Shown here: positions 32,450-44,030 of the stretch, piece by piece
How the letters are laid out: each line of letters begins with the position of its first letter
Numbering within the stretch: position 1 is the stretch's first letter
NCBI GenBank assembly: GCA_014155875.1
Contig: JACEFZ010026849.1
Location: 362,001-426,000, forward strand
Source: Cepaea nemoralis
Lineage: Eukaryota > Mollusca > Gastropoda > Stylommatophora > Helicidae
Direction of reading: 5' to 3'
Length of the DNA stretch: 64,000 nucleotides
Notes under the pieces: model-generated
What the model saw: only the letters and a program-made list of their open reading frames with translations
What the model was told of the DNA's origin: nothing
Databases searched by the model: none
Made by a program: the position numbers and the translations under genes

Positions 32450-35400
32450 TTAAATGTCAACCTGTATGTAGTTAAAGTAAGCTGCGGTCAACTTTAGCTT
32501 GTTGATATCTCCATAGAGCTTGTCCTCAAATGAAGCAGGTGTGGGCCAAAATATCTTTCTCTGTTCTGCATACGTTGGGCAATCCTGCAGCAAATGTTTT
32601 GCTGTCATTTTTCCAGTTCTACAATTACATTCATCGGTATCTCCTATCTTTAGTTTATTGAACAAGTGGTATTTCAACCTGTTATGTCCTGTGCGGAGTC
32701 TGAAGATTGCTACTTGTTCTCTTCGGTCGAGTTTGTAATATGCATCATCCTTCTGGTGGCCTGGATGCTCTGATTCCCATTTGGTTCTATAAGTGCTTTT
32801 TATCAACCTCTTTGCCTCATTATAGGTTATGTCTATGTCAGGCTGTGGTAGTCGTCCGCCCTCTTTTGCCAGTCTGTCAGCCTCTTCATTTCCAGGTATA
32901 CTGCAATGTGATGGGATCCACTGTATTACAACTGTTTTGGATTTCTGGCATAGACCATGGAGTGCTGCTCTTAGGTCAGCTATTTCTGTGCTGTTATTGC
33001 TCTTCAGTATTGAGACAGCTGACTTTGCATCTGTAAAGATAGCTATTTGCGTCTCTTTTTTTTCCTCCATCAAGAGCATTTCTGCTGCAGTTTTCAGAGC
33101 CTCTACCTCCGCTTTGAAGTTACTTGAAAACTTTCCAGTTGCCACTGAATGTGTTTTTTTCACTCCATTTTTTAAATTTAGGAGAATTCCTCCCCCTCCA
33201 TTCTCTACTGAATTTTTGGCTGATCCATCTGTATATGCATGGGTCCAATTGCTGCTTGGGTAATGTTCTTTTATGTAGTTTAGGGTTATTTCTCTTCTTT
33301 CGGTTTCATGCTGAGTGTTCTTTTTCTCAATACCAGGAATGTTTTCTATCATCTCAGGCAGTTGCTGCTGTCTCCAAGCTGGGAACTTGTCTGCATTGTA
33401 AATGGGTTTGACTGTTGATATGTTAAGTATGGGATCTGCCCTAATCTTTCGTTTTGCAGTTTCTACAAAGTTGCTACGCTTCAGTCTTCCCTTTCCAAAA
33501 CCACTAAACCTTTTATACATAGGGTGGTCTGTCAATCTTCTAAATTTTTCAGCTTGTTGCTGGGCTCTGCTATCTCTTCTATCCTGCATTGGTTGTAAAC
33601 AAGTGATCTTTTCTAATTCATTAATAGGCGTTGTCTTCAGGCTTCCAGTTATGATTCGCATTCCTTGATTTTGGACTCTACTTATTTTGTTAAAGTTTGA
33701 CTTAGCTGCTGTTGCCCAAGCTGCAATGCCATATTCCAGTACTGGCCTCACCCGTCCAGTATATAACTTCTTGAGAACTTTCTCATCTGCTCCCCATGTT
33801 GTACCAGCAAGCTTTTTCATGATTGCCATTCTTTGCCTTGCTCTTGTTCGATTTTTCTCAACCTGTGTCTTCCATGTCAGGCGACGATCAAAGGTGACTC
33901 CTAGATAGTTTGGATTTTCTTCATGGCGCAATATTTTTTCATTCAATACCAGCTTAGGTTGCTGAGTTTTAGTTGAGAGGGAGAACACTGTGCATGTTGT
34001 TTTCTCCTCACTTATCTTCACTAGCCATGATTTTGACCAGTCCTCTAGCGCTAATAGGGCTTGCTGTATTCTGCTGTTAGCTGTACTAATATATTCTTCA
34101 GATGTCCATATGGCTAGGTCATCTGCAAAGGATGATGTGTGTACTCTGGCTGGAAAATTTTCCGTGATGTCGTTTATATATGCTAGGAATAATGTTGGTG
34201 AAAGAACTCCTCCTTGGGGGACACCTTGCTCCAACAGCATCATTTTGCTGGTTTGTCCTTGTACTTTTGTCCTGGCAGTTCTGTTCTCAAGGTAGTGGCT
34301 GATCCATTTGTACATTTTCCCGCAAACATGCATTTTTTGCAGTTTTACTTTCAGTCCTTCCTTCCATACTTTATCAAATGCTTTTTCTAAATCTATCCAG
34401 ACTGCTAGTGTGTGCTTTTTCTCTTGGAAGGCATCCTCTATTTCCTGAGCTATATAGGTTATTTGATCTTCAGTAGATCTGTACTTTCTGAATCTTGCTT
34501 GGTGAGGTGTTAAGAGTTGGTTTTCTTCCAGATGCCATGTTAGCCTGCCATTGATAATGCATTCCATTAATTTTCCTACACAGCTAAGAAGACTGATAGG
34601 TCGATAGCCATTTGGTTCTTCCAGGTCTTTTCCTTTCTTTGGGACTGGTATTAGTATAGCTTCCTTCCATGCCTGTGGGACTATTCCCCTCTTCCAGCTG
34701 TAATTTAGGACTGCTAGTAGTTTCTTTTTTGCCTTAGTGCCTAGTCCTATTAGCATTTCATTTGTGATTCCATCCTTTCCTGGTGATGTCTTCTTTTTTA
34801 GGGTATTCATTGCCTGTTCCATTTCTTCCATTGTTAGATTTGCCATCATATATTCTGCTGCTGTCTCTGTATATGTATGATGTATCTGTTTATCTTTGAT
34901 TGCTTTCTTCTGTTCGGCTGTAATATCAATGTGGTTTGCACTGGCATAGTGTTCCATTAGTGCATTTGCAGCCTTTTTTCCTGTAAGCAAGGCATTTCCT
35001 TGTTTAATTGTTATTTGTTTGTTTCTAGGTCCTTCATTGTTCATGGCTTTCACTAGTTTCCATAGTTTGTTTCCATCCCTGTCAAAATTCAGGTTTTCTG
35101 TTTTTTTCCTCCAACAATCTCTTGTTGTTTGATTTACTGTTCTTTTATATTTTGCTGAGATGGCTTTGAGAGAGATGTTCGCTTCAGTTGTTTGTTCTCT
35201 CTCTGCGGTCTTCCTAGCATCTTCAACTTTGTCCTCCAAAAATTGTAGTTCTTCAGTCCAGTATGGTTTGTAATTTTTCCTTGCTCCTCTTGGAATAGAC
35301 TCAGTGGCCGCCTGTATTATTGCTCTGTTTAGACTTTCCACCATTTGCTTCATGTTGCCATATCGTGTATTTACGTTTTCACAATATTTGTCTGTTAGTA

Positions 35401-36301
35401 TGGCAAATCTGTCCCAATCTGCTCGTTTGTAATTCCAACGGGGCAAAGGCTTTTGCTCCTGTGGAACATACTCCATATTTATTACAAGCTTGATTGGTCT
35501 GTGGTCACTACCTGCTAATTGGTCCAGCACATGGCGATCGATTTTGTGGAGGATGTCTCCTGTGCAGAAAGCTAAGTCTGGAGTAGAAGTGGTAATCCAT
35601 CTTCTGGAGTAGAAGCTCGGTGTGTCATCCGCTTTGTTAAGTAGATGGAGATTTGAGTCTATTTCCCAGTCCTCCACTTCATCTCCTCTTTTGTCAGTAT
35701 CTGGGTATCCCCATCTTTCTGAACGGCTATTAAAGTCTCCGACAACAATGCAATTTGTGTCAGTTATTTCCATGTTTGAGAGTGTAAGATCCTTATCTGC
35801 CGGGCTATATAGATTGTAAATTCTTATTTTCACGTCCTTTATCATGATATCAACACGTATAATTTCTGTTTGGTTGTCAGAGATCACAGATACTTCGCTG
35901 CAAGGTATTGTATTTCGTGTAAGTATTACAACTCCTCCTTTGTGTCCTTCGCGGTCGAAACGTGTGGCCTGATATCCCTCGACTGGAAATGTGCGATTGG
36001 CGTTGAGGTGTGTCTCTTGAATGCATGCCACATCTATTCTATCTTTATGAAGACGCTGTGTTAGGGAGGCTTTCTTGTTATAAACTCCTTCTGCATTCCA
36101 TTGTAGTATGTTGAGTGTCCGGGGTGTTTGGTCAATAGCTCTTAACCTACTCCTCTGTGCCTTGACTCCACAGCACAGGGGAAGGTGACCACCAGTAGTC
36201 ATGGGTGGACCCCCTCGAGGCAGGGGGCCCGGCACTATCACCGCCTGATGGGACTTCACGGGATTAGCACCATAACGATTAATTTTCATCTGTGGCATCA
36301 T
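32450..36301 (-). CDS. LINE A polyprotein: endonuclease, reverse transcriptase, RNase H
   Basis: The 1283-residue ORF is uninterrupted. The APE-type endonuclease covers about residues 62-275: QWN at 67-69, QE at 95-96, GDFNS at 188-192, TPDLAF and the catalytic GSDHRP at 264-269. RT covers about 505-800: GYRPISLLS, WIDLEKAFD (D637), GVPQGG at 693-698 and FADD at 725-728. RNase H has D1025 (YTDGS), E1065, D1091 and D1142. A cysteine/histidine cluster, C1225-C1227-H1236-C1241, lies near the end. The product would nick target DNA and prime reverse transcription there. I take the first ATG. Later in-frame starts before the endonuclease (for example M34) cannot be excluded. Confidence 0.95.
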   Translation of the reverse strand: MMPQMKINRYGANPVKSHQAVIVPGPLPRGGPPMTTGGHLPLCCGVKAQRSRLRAIDQTPRTLNILQWNAEGVYNKKASLTQRLHKDRIDVACIQETHLNANRTFPVEGYQATRFDREGHKGGVVILTRNTIPCSEVSVISDNQTEIIRVDIMIKDVKIRIYNLYSPADKDLTLSNMEITDTNCIVVGDFNSRSERWGYPDTDKRGDEVEDWEIDSNLHLLNKADDTPSFYSRRWITTSTPDLAFCTGDILHKIDRHVLDQLAGSDHRPIKLVINMEYVPQEQKPLPRWNYKRADWDRFAILTDKYCENVNTRYGNMKQMVESLNRAIIQAATESIPRGARKNYKPYWTEELQFLEDKVEDARKTAEREQTTEANISLKAISAKYKRTVNQTTRDCWRKKTENLNFDRDGNKLWKLVKAMNNEGPRNKQITIKQGNALLTGKKAANALMEHYASANHIDITAEQKKAIKDKQIHHTYTETAAEYMMANLTMEEMEQAMNTLKKKTSPGKDGITNEMLIGLGTKAKKKLLAVLNYSWKRGIVPQAWKEAILIPVPKKGKDLEEPNGYRPISLLSCVGKLMECIINGRLTWHLEENQLLTPHQARFRKYRSTEDQITYIAQEIEDAFQEKKHTLAVWIDLEKAFDKVWKEGLKVKLQKMHVCGKMYKWISHYLENRTARTKVQGQTSKMMLLEQGVPQGGVLSPTLFLAYINDITENFPARVHTSSFADDLAIWTSEEYISTANSRIQQALLALEDWSKSWLVKISEEKTTCTVFSLSTKTQQPKLVLNEKILRHEENPNYLGVTFDRRLTWKTQVEKNRTRARQRMAIMKKLAGTTWGADEKVLKKLYTGRVRPVLEYGIAAWATAAKSNFNKISRVQNQGMRIITGSLKTTPINELEKITCLQPMQDRRDSRAQQQAEKFRRLTDHPMYKRFSGFGKGRLKRSNFVETAKRKIRADPILNISTVKPIYNADKFPAWRQQQLPEMIENIPGIEKKNTQHETERREITLNYIKEHYPSSNWTHAYTDGSAKNSVENGGGGILLNLKNGVKKTHSVATGKFSSNFKAEVEALKTAAEMLLMEEKKETQIAIFTDAKSAVSILKSNNSTEIADLRAALHGLCQKSKTVVIQWIPSHCSIPGNEEADRLAKEGGRLPQPDIDITYNEAKRLIKSTYRTKWESEHPGHQKDDAYYKLDRREQVAIFRLRTGHNRLKYHLFNKLKIGDTDECNCRTGKMTAKHLLQDCPTYAEQRKIFWPTPASFEDKLYGDINKLKLTAAYFNYIQVDI

Positions 36302-36599
36302 GAAATGATAAAGTTACGTTGCACTTCTTTGTCAAGCCTGTGGCTCAGTACATCCGATTTCGACAAGCATTTGTTCGGGATGCTTTCCCTAGCCTTTGAC
36401 TGTCCCCAGTCTACCTACAAGGCAGCAGGTTTGTGCGTCACTTCGTCTGGTCCCTCTCCCTTGACCTGTCCGACATGGGTGACCCTACCAGTAGCTGTGC
36501 TACCGTCGGCATAGCTCTTGGGGTCATTGGAACGCTCAAGCCCCTCTACCTCGTCAAGGTGGACGCACGGCAGAGGGGTTTTATTCATTCAAAGATAGT

Positions 36600-36930
36600 A
36601 TCAATAAATAGAGAAAAAGATTACAGCATTGTCGTAATGAAATAACACAATATGTAACATTATACAATGAAGCATGCTGAGATGACTTAAGTCACTTAAC
36701 CATGCACAATTAAGGGACCAGAGTAGGAGGAAATAAGGTAATATAAAGTGAATAGATGCTGTTCTATATTAACACCTAAAGAACAAATGTATTCATAAAG
36801 AGGACAACACACCAATTGTCTGTAACCTTTTTTATAAACAACTAAAATTTTACATGTAACAATTCTATGGTGGTGATAGGTAAAACAGAATGTTGTCTTT
36901 TACAGATTCTATTTTAGATTTTTTTAAATG
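36600..36930. other. No recognised gene
   Basis: This is AT-rich DNA between LINE A and a SINE-2 copy. The 45 bp either side of the LINE insertion point share 'attcaaagat' and 'aataaat' blocks (31558-31582 and 36587-36610), so the target was probably a short local repeat. Confidence 0.4.
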
Positions 36931-36934
36931 TTTG

Positions 36935-37172
36935 CATATCCTTTACCGGACATCGCTGTCAACATCAGCATCTTTCAGCTGAATGTTGATTTCTTGGCAA
37001 GATTACGCTCAGTAGTTTGCCATTGCTTTCTGAGTGACCGGCTCACATACCCTGTAAGTTACCGACGCGGTTAGAACCGCTACCAATTCTCACTATCATC
37101 ATGTTACTCATGAGAGTATACAGGATTATGGAGAAAGTCGCTAACCTCTAGGCCAGGGAGACCGGCCTATTT
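36935..37172 (-). repeat. SINE-2 family copy
   Basis: This is the complete reverse complement of SINE-2, from 'catatcctttaccggacatc' to the head 'ctaacctctaggccagggag'. Confidence 0.8.
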
Positions 37173-37627
37173 TAGATTGCAGAAGAGAATTTCTGACAGT
37201 CAAGACATAAAAGTTTCCTGCAGGTAACAAAAAATAATTAATTCTGAATCCAAATAACAAGCAAAAATGAACAATTTAAATTGTATTACTGTTCCGATTA
37301 TAGACAGACAACATCCTATGACAGTTTTAATGAAATCTCTAGGCATGCAAGATACAAGAAATACTATAAACTAGACGTATACCAGCACAGATATGCCATT
37401 GACTACACACAACATTTTATTGGCCTTGATTGTTGGACAGAAGACTAGACAGGAAATAAACTTCATAGAAAGTTGCCAGTCAAAAGATAAGTGATTAGTA
37501 TTGCTACCAAATCTCTTACATTTATTTCTTCCTACCATCCATCCACACATCCATTTATCTATTATCTTCTTGCAAGTTTTACCAGAGGCTGTAAGGGAAA
37601 CAAAGAATAGTAACATTGTAATCTACC

Positions 37628-37745
37628 ATGGCCGGTCTCCCTGGCCTAGGGGTTTACATCTTTCTCCACAATCCTGTATATTCTCGTGACTTACGTAATC
37701 TGCGAGAGAATCGGTAGCGGTTCTCGCCACGTTGGTAACTCATAC
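37628..37745 (+). repeat. SINE-2 head fragment
   Basis: 'ggccggtctccctggcctag' and 'gtatattctcgtgacttacg' match the 5' half of SINE-2. The 3' half is absent. Confidence 0.65.
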
Positions 37746-37954
37746 ATCTCTTAAGAAGATCCACCATACATCTCTTAAGAAGCGAACTAAGAAGGGTTGG
37801 CGTGGCTACCTCATCCCAAAGAAAACTTTAGCTGGAAAATCCAACTAACCGTGAACAAGTTTACAATGTGTGTGGCATGAGTTGGTTGTGAACCTATGCT
37901 TTATTTGATGATGAATGGCAGCAGAGGAATCTATTTTCTTATGGTTTATGTGAC

Positions 37955-38275
37955 GAACGTTGTGAATACCTTGGACTGCCAGAGCAACTAATGAGTTCCA
38001 GAAAGAGGCAAATGAAAGTAGACTTTTTATACAACTATAAAAGGCAATGTTCTTTGGTCACATAATGAAAAGAGAAGCACTGAAAAACATCTTGATGACC
38101 AAAAAGATCTCCGGAGGAAGAGGCAAAAGCAGACCAAGAGAAATTATCCTGGATAGCCTAAAATGGTGGCATGGAGGAGTATCTTCAACAGAGCTGGCCC
38201 AGAACTCAATTTGTGAAGATACATGAATAGCTATGGCATATGACTGGGCGCATGGTGATGATGATAATCTATTAT
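37955..38275 (+). pseudogene. LINE C 3'-end fragment
   Basis: This is a diverged copy of the block at 24025-24345: 'ggactgccagagcaactaatg', 'ttctttggtcacataatg' and 'agcagaccaagagaaatta'. It ends in 'gtgatgatgatgat'. It carries the undisturbed equivalent of the gypsy target site ('gactgccagagcaac'). Confidence 0.8.
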
Positions 38276-38689
38276 CTACCCCAAACGGATGAAGCTCTGT
38301 GGTCTATATTTGTCCTTATAAAAAGAAAGGTGCTCAAGTTTCCAATGTTGAAGTTGCCCAGACTGTGCTAACTTTTTATACTACACCCTTGATGGAATCT
38401 ATACACCTAATTCTTTGTCTTCCTAGTGCTTCTTCCGTTGTAGGCACAAAGCGGTGGCTATAATGATTGAGCTTCATTTTCACATCATGCTCTAACCACG
38501 TTATTTGTTATCGCTTTTCAAATACAATTTAGGAACTTAGATTATTTCTAACATCACTATATCTAATCCCCATAATGAAGATGGCATTTGTTTTCAATCA
38601 TTTCATATCACATGTGATAACTTTAAACTTTTACAATTTAGATATTGTTTAGTACTAATAACAGACTAAAAGTAGAAGTAACGGATCCT

Positions 38690-38945
38690 CTGACAGACTT
38701 TTAGGTGTACTGGGAATATAGTACAAGCCCCTTATTTGTATAAACCAATCAGCATTCGATGGGTGATGTGGTCAAATCCATGCCAGCTGCCTTTAGTTCC
38801 CAGATATTTCCTGGTACTCATTCTAGGCTAGGTCGGCATGAGAGCCCTAGTCAATTTTTAATAATCCATTCACTGGGGAATCGAACATATGATGATGGGG
38901 CCAACAAGTGGGCTAGTCACTAGGTTACCATGGCTCCCACTGTAA
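38690..38945 (-). repeat. SINE-3 family copy
   Basis: The reverse complement shows the tRNA-like head ('gggagccatggtaacctagt' region), a B box in 'gggaatcgaaca' (complement) and the SINE-3 body. Confidence 0.65.
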
Positions 38946-39174
38946 CAGAGTACTGGTAAGAATATGCTATTTACCACTTGTTGCTTGATTTTTGTATTGA
39001 AGTGCAGATGACTGAATAATGGTAACAGTTGGTAAGTCACAACGTTCACCTATTAACACCATGTTTCTATTTCTCTGTCAGGTGTTCCATCTTCTGTGAA
39101 AATGCTAGTTATATATTTTAACTATGGGGGTCTCTTTTACCATTCTGTTTTATATGTGTATGTTAAGTGGGCTC

Positions 39175-39400
39175 ATCATCATCATCATGTGCTATGCCGG
39201 TAAGCGTGGGCGGTCATGTCTTGCCATCTCACTAGATCACCAGAGTCGTGGATCAGCTCAGTGTTCTTGTCTCGACCATGCCACATGGTCAAGCCATCCA
39301 GGTATTTACTTCTCTGCCTTCCTATTATTATTCTCTCTTCAATCTTGACAGTTGTCACCAAGTTCTCCAATTTATTTCTTCTCATAATGTGACCAAACAA
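39175..39400 (-). pseudogene. LINE C 3'-end fragment
   Basis: The minus-strand frame is FGHIMRRNKLENLVTTVKIE, then GRQRSKYLDGLTMWHGRD. It ends next to 'catcatcatcatgtg', the TGATGA-type tail. Confidence 0.75.
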
Positions 39401-39464
39401 TGTTGACTAGTGGGCTAGGTGATCTACATATCTTTATGGTTCTGGCCTCAGAGATGTTAAGTAT

Positions 39465-39700
39465 AGCAGCTAGACGCCCGCATGATGACCTGATGGTCAA
39501 GGGCTGTAATCTGTATTGAGGCGGATGTTTTAAACTGACCTGAGCTTCCAGGCCTAAGATGGGTGCCAGAAATGTCTTGGGAAGTACAGGTGGCCAGCTT
39601 GTATTTGACCATATCCCCCACCAAGTGCCCATTTGCCTATAAAAACATGGGTCCAGCACCAGATGCCCAATGCACCTTAAGGCATGAAAAGTCTCCTTTG
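39465..39700 (+). repeat. SINE-3 family copy
   Basis: 'gagcttccaggcctaag', 'agaaatgtcttgggaag' and 'ccatttgcctataaaaac' follow the SINE-3 order. The head is poorly preserved. Confidence 0.6.
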
Positions 39701-39889
39701 CTTTTTTTTTTTTATATAGAAAATATCTAAGCACTGGCTGTACAGCTAAAGAAAGATCAAGAATCCAAATTATAGATTCTATCAAGAGTACACGATACAA
39801 ACACAAAATTAACATGACACATTTTGCTCAAAACAAACAAACTTAAACGCTCATCTGCTCTCTACTTCTTTTTCTTCTGTCTTTCATCG

Positions 39890-40110
39890 CTCGTCGGCTC
39901 CGTGGCGAAGGGGTTATGAATGCAGTTTGTAATCCTGCATACCGCATTCAAAAAACAGTTGCTGGCGATTTGGCAGCAACCCGCCTTGCGTTGATTTTTT
40001 ATGAAATGGTATTGGTGCCAGTTGTTCTCTACTACTGTAAATTTGCCCAGGAATCACGAACAATCAATAAATGCTGGGGTTGACTGCTGCGTCCTGTAAA
40101 GGATATGCAA
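39890..40110 (+). repeat. SINE-2 family copy, diverged
   Basis: The head is 'ctccgtggcgaaggggttatg'. The body is diverged and the end is 'gctggggttgactgctgcg' followed by 'tcctgtaaaggatatgc'. Confidence 0.65.
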
Positions 40111-41750
40111 CTAACTTTTTCATCTTCCAGTGGAGCTTAGGCCCTCAGCCAACATCAAGTCTTTTTGTACACTCATTCGTGATTGGCTGGATTTTGCAGG
40201 TGAAGTTTTCTAAATGATAAGATAGCCAGTCTCACGCTAACCCATCTTAGTTTCCTCTTATGACATGCTCAGTATGCTATAGTGTTAATATTCTTTATTT
40301 CCTTATGAATCATATAACAGCAGATGTCCACTTTTCTACACTTAACAGCAAATGTGGACCAAAAGAAGCATTGTGCATTATTTATTAAGTGAAACAGAAC
40401 TGACTAATTCCAGCAGGAATATATAGAGTATAGGACAACACAGAGAAGAATTACTGAAGTATTTAATATAAACATTGTTTTAATGGGTGTTGGCATTGAA
40501 CAATTACTGAATTACTGCCTGCCCTCATTTTTTTCATCCTTCATTCAACATTATTTTACTATTCTTTAGCCAATAATTAAATTTTGCGGAAATGTCCTGC
40601 TTTTAAAGTGCTGCAGTTGAGACAGAACTTGAACTTTTCTGTACTATTTATTGATTACTACAAGAAAATTAAGGCTAATTCATAGCATTTAGTTTTAGTT
40701 TAGATACTCTTTTCACAGTGGATCTTCTTTAAACCTTTTATTCACAACGAAACCTAAAATACTTTAAACACGCGATCGATGAAGTAGCAAATAAAATACT
40801 CCAAACAGTAGATACAGGTGTGTCCAGGTGTCTAACACTAACAAACACAACACTTGCACTTCTAACAGTAACACCACTCGCGCTACACAAATCAAAACAC
40901 AATCAGTGGCCCTGGAGTGGAGTATATAATTAATAGTATATTATAATTATTAAGTACATCTAAGATACTTAATCTTACGGTAGTTGCATAATATGTTAAT
41001 TGTGTATCACCGATGTAATGTAGATGCTTCTGTGAAGGCAAGTGAAAGACAGTCGAAGTGCAAGTCAATTATTTAATTCAGTCAACTGACAACAATCAAA
41101 ACCAAAACAAAGCAAGCTCAAGCAGCAGTCAACAATCGCGGCCGTGCAACAGATTCTTAGTCCGTATGTGTTAGTGATTAAATGCATTTAAGAAATATGT
41201 TTAATGCACACGTACCTCGAGTATATGCTTCAATCGGCAAACACATTAGACGTTATCCGCACATTATTCAGCATTTACCAGCTGAGACATTTATTCCTTC
41301 TGTGCGAATTGTTCACTTCACAAACTCGATATATTTCTGGTATCCAGATACGACCAACCAGACGAGCCAAAACTACAAATGTGCAATACTCATACAAACT
41401 CTTTAAATGTAAAGCTCTGTCTTGTAACTAAATTTTAGGAATTTGTATATAAAAATTATATTGCCACATTGTGCTGCTGTTATTATATATTTTCTGTATA
41501 ATATAAAAATTTTAATATTCAACAGTTTAATTCGCATAGCATAGTACATTAACTGGCAAATTGGTTGTAACTAAGATTTATTGTCATTTACCACCTGTGT
41601 ACTTTTGTGAAAGTAATGAAAAGCATTTAAACTACAAGCTTTTTCAAACACCAGCGTTAGCTGCATTTACTAAAGCAAAAATAAAAACCATCATTTGTAT
41701 GTTAAAATATTTATGAATAGGCTTACTAGTATTATTAGACACGTTAAATC
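40110..41750. other. No recognised gene
   Basis: About 1.6 kb of AT-rich DNA without a domain-bearing frame. The overlapping frames at 41182-41431 have no motif I recognise. Confidence 0.4.
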
Positions 41751-42039
41751 TTCTTCTTCCTATACTTTCATACGTCAACTTGAATTATTTAAAGTTCAAA
41801 GCAGCAATTCACTCCGCGATTGTTGACATCATCTTGAGTGTGCCCTCAATTGAACCCGATGTAGGTCCAAATAACTTTGTTCAGAGTATGTTCAGTGCAT
41901 GCTCTTGCAGCAGTGGCTTGCAGAGGTTCTTTGATGCCCGGGGCCAACCCCTTGATTGGATGCCCCTAAATTGTTCTTTACCTCATTCATTCCTCCTCTC
42001 CTCCGACTGCACTGTGTTGCCCCCTCTCCCTAACTGGAT

Positions 42040-42140
42040 GCCCCCCTCCCGGCTGGATGCCCCCTCCCGGCTGGATGCCCCCCTCCCGGCTGGATGCCCC
42101 CCTCCCGGCTGGATGCTCCCCTCCCGGCTGGATGCCCGGA
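42040..42140. repeat. 17-bp minisatellite, about 6 units
   Basis: Units of 'ctcccggctggatgcccc' with one-base length variation are tandemly repeated. The GC content stands out from the flanks. Confidence 0.85.
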
Positions 42141-43431
42141 GACGTCGCACCCCCGCACCCCCCTCTGCACGCCACTGTCTTGCAGCAACTGTTTATCTGT
42201 CATTTTCACATTTACATTCATCAGTATCTATCTTTATGAATAAAATTTGATGGAACTGCGGTAAAGCTGTGAAAGTGTAAACAATATAAAATGACACAAA
42301 GTAGTGCAGCTTTAATGTGTCTAACTCTTCTATCTTTAGGATGTTAAATGTGCAGGATTTCAATCCGTTAGGTCATAAGCAGGATCTGATTATTAATACA
42401 AGTTTGCTTCTGTGATATGCATCTTTCTGGTACCTGAATTCGAATTTTGTTCTTTACCAGTTTTTCATGGCCTCTCCATGAGTTATGTATGTATCATGCT
42501 GAGATTTGTTTTCCATCTTTGCCCATTTATCAGCCTCTTCATTGTCAGGTATGTTGCAGTAAAGTCCATTGTATCAATAACCCTTTAGTTTTCAATTCCG
42601 TATACAATCCACAAGGTACTTTTTTGGGGTCTGCTAACTCTGCGCTGCTTATGCTTTTCAGTATTGAGACTACTGACATCACATATGTGAAGAGAGTTGT
42701 GTTTCTCTTTAGTTTTCTTGGTCAGAACATTTCTGCTCCAGTTGTCAAGGCCCATTTCCTCTGTTCTAAAGTTATTTGACAATTCATCTATTACCACAGT
42801 TTACTATTATTTTCTTTACCCCATTTTCATATTCAAAAGAATCCTCGCCCAACCCCTCAACCCCCAAACCGTCATTCATTTTCTTATGCCTATGCGCTTT
42901 TTAGTTGGTCCATCTGTATGTGAATGCGCCGAGGTACTAGTCGGGTAATGTTCTTCTGTGTTGATTTTTAATTCTGTCTGTTTCATTCTGGGTGTCCTTG
43001 CCTTCCTTCTTGAACTTCTCAGATCACACGTTTGTCCATTCTGCTAAGATTGATCAGGCTTGCTGCATCCTATTCTTTATCAGTTATCAATTATCAGTTG
43101 GAGTATCTTCATTGCACTCCGGACAGGTCCATAGGTGTTCAGATCCCCCCCCCCCCCCCCCAGCATATCCTTCAGCGTCCGGTGGCTATAGAGGCACCTC
43201 GTTTTCCCGACGTACCTCTCGTGTCTGGCCGTGCCAGTTCTTACTCCCAAGTCTTTCATCCTGGACAGCGATGTGGATTCACTGACGTCAAAGTCCTCTG
43301 TTCTCGACATATCTTTAAGGACGTTATTAACATTGGCAATCCATGGGCTGGCCATCTGCAGATCGTATTCTTTGCTGGGATAATATGTCTCCATAAGTCC
43401 ATATGGCCAGGTGGTCTGTACAGTAGGAGGT

Positions 43432-43576
43432 GTGTACCCTTCTTCTTCTTCTTTTGCGTTCATCGTGATTGCGTTGTGCCTGTTTACAGGGGAGCTGCGA
43501 TACTGCGCCTTTAGGCCGACACATCCGACTTCTGCGGGCGTTTCTTGACCGGGTTAACCTCCTCGGGGTGTACCCT
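43432..43576 (-). mobile_element. LINE A tail module, stand-alone copy 3
   Basis: The 127-bp insert (43441-43567) is flanked by the 9-bp TSD GTGTACCCT at 43432-43440 and 43568-43576. It begins at the same 5' point as copies 1 and 2, and ends in a short (GAA)n. Confidence 0.85.
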
Positions 43577-43904
43577 AACTGGGCGATGTTATGTCATGCC
43601 GTGGATATATGGTAGAAACAATATCGACAATAAAATACTCTTTTTAGGGTGCACGAAGTCCAGTGCCATATTCTTGCTAGTTTGTCCTTGTAATTTTGTC
43701 TAAGTAGTTCCGTTTACATAGAATTGGCTAATTCACCTGTACATTTTTCAATAAACACGCACTTTTTTACTTGTAGTCCCTACCTCGTTACTTTATTAAA
43801 CGCTCTTTGTAAATGTACCCAGATTTTGTCTGTGGTTTAGTGTAAACGTAGTACGCAATCAGCCACAGGAGATTTGGGTGCAAATGTATATGCGTCAATT
43901 TTCA

Positions 43905-44030
43905 CAATTGTATGAGAGTTAGTCGTTCCGAAAGCGATGGCAAACTATGGAAAGTAAAATTGACTAGTTTATCACAAACAGATAATAAATGTTGGGATTG
44001 TTTGCGACATTCTATAATGGGTATGCATCT
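43905..44030 (+). repeat. SINE-2 tail fragment
   Basis: 'tagtcgttccgaaagcgatg', 'gcaaactatggaaagtaaaa' and 'aaatgttgggattgtttgcg' follow the SINE-2 order at low identity. Confidence 0.55.

Larger units (their letters stand above)
31592..36590 (-). mobile_element. LINE family A, full-length, 12-bp TSD
   Basis: The 4975-bp element (31604-36578) is flanked by TTTTATTCATTC at 31592-31603 and 36579-36590. On the minus strand it has a 277-bp 5' UTR, one intact ORF (36301-32450) and a 3' UTR of about 850 bp. The UTR holds four 103-bp tandem repeats, then a roughly 142-bp terminal module with a (GAA)n tail. An APE endonuclease, RT and RNase H in one ORF, without a separate ORF1, fits an I-group (Ingi/Vingi-like) LINE. 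The intact ORF and perfect TSD indicate a recent insertion. Decayed relatives lie at 12310-12550 and 42175-44780. Confidence 0.92.

Noticed and set aside
31558..36610. A ~25-bp imperfect TSD (attcaaagat...aataaat) for LINE A
   Set aside because: The perfect 12-bp TTTTATTCATTC directly abuts both element ends. The longer similarity lies partly outside and looks like a pre-existing local repeat.
41987..42239. Gly/Pro-rich frames on both strands
   Set aside because: They are produced by the 17-bp GC-rich minisatellite.
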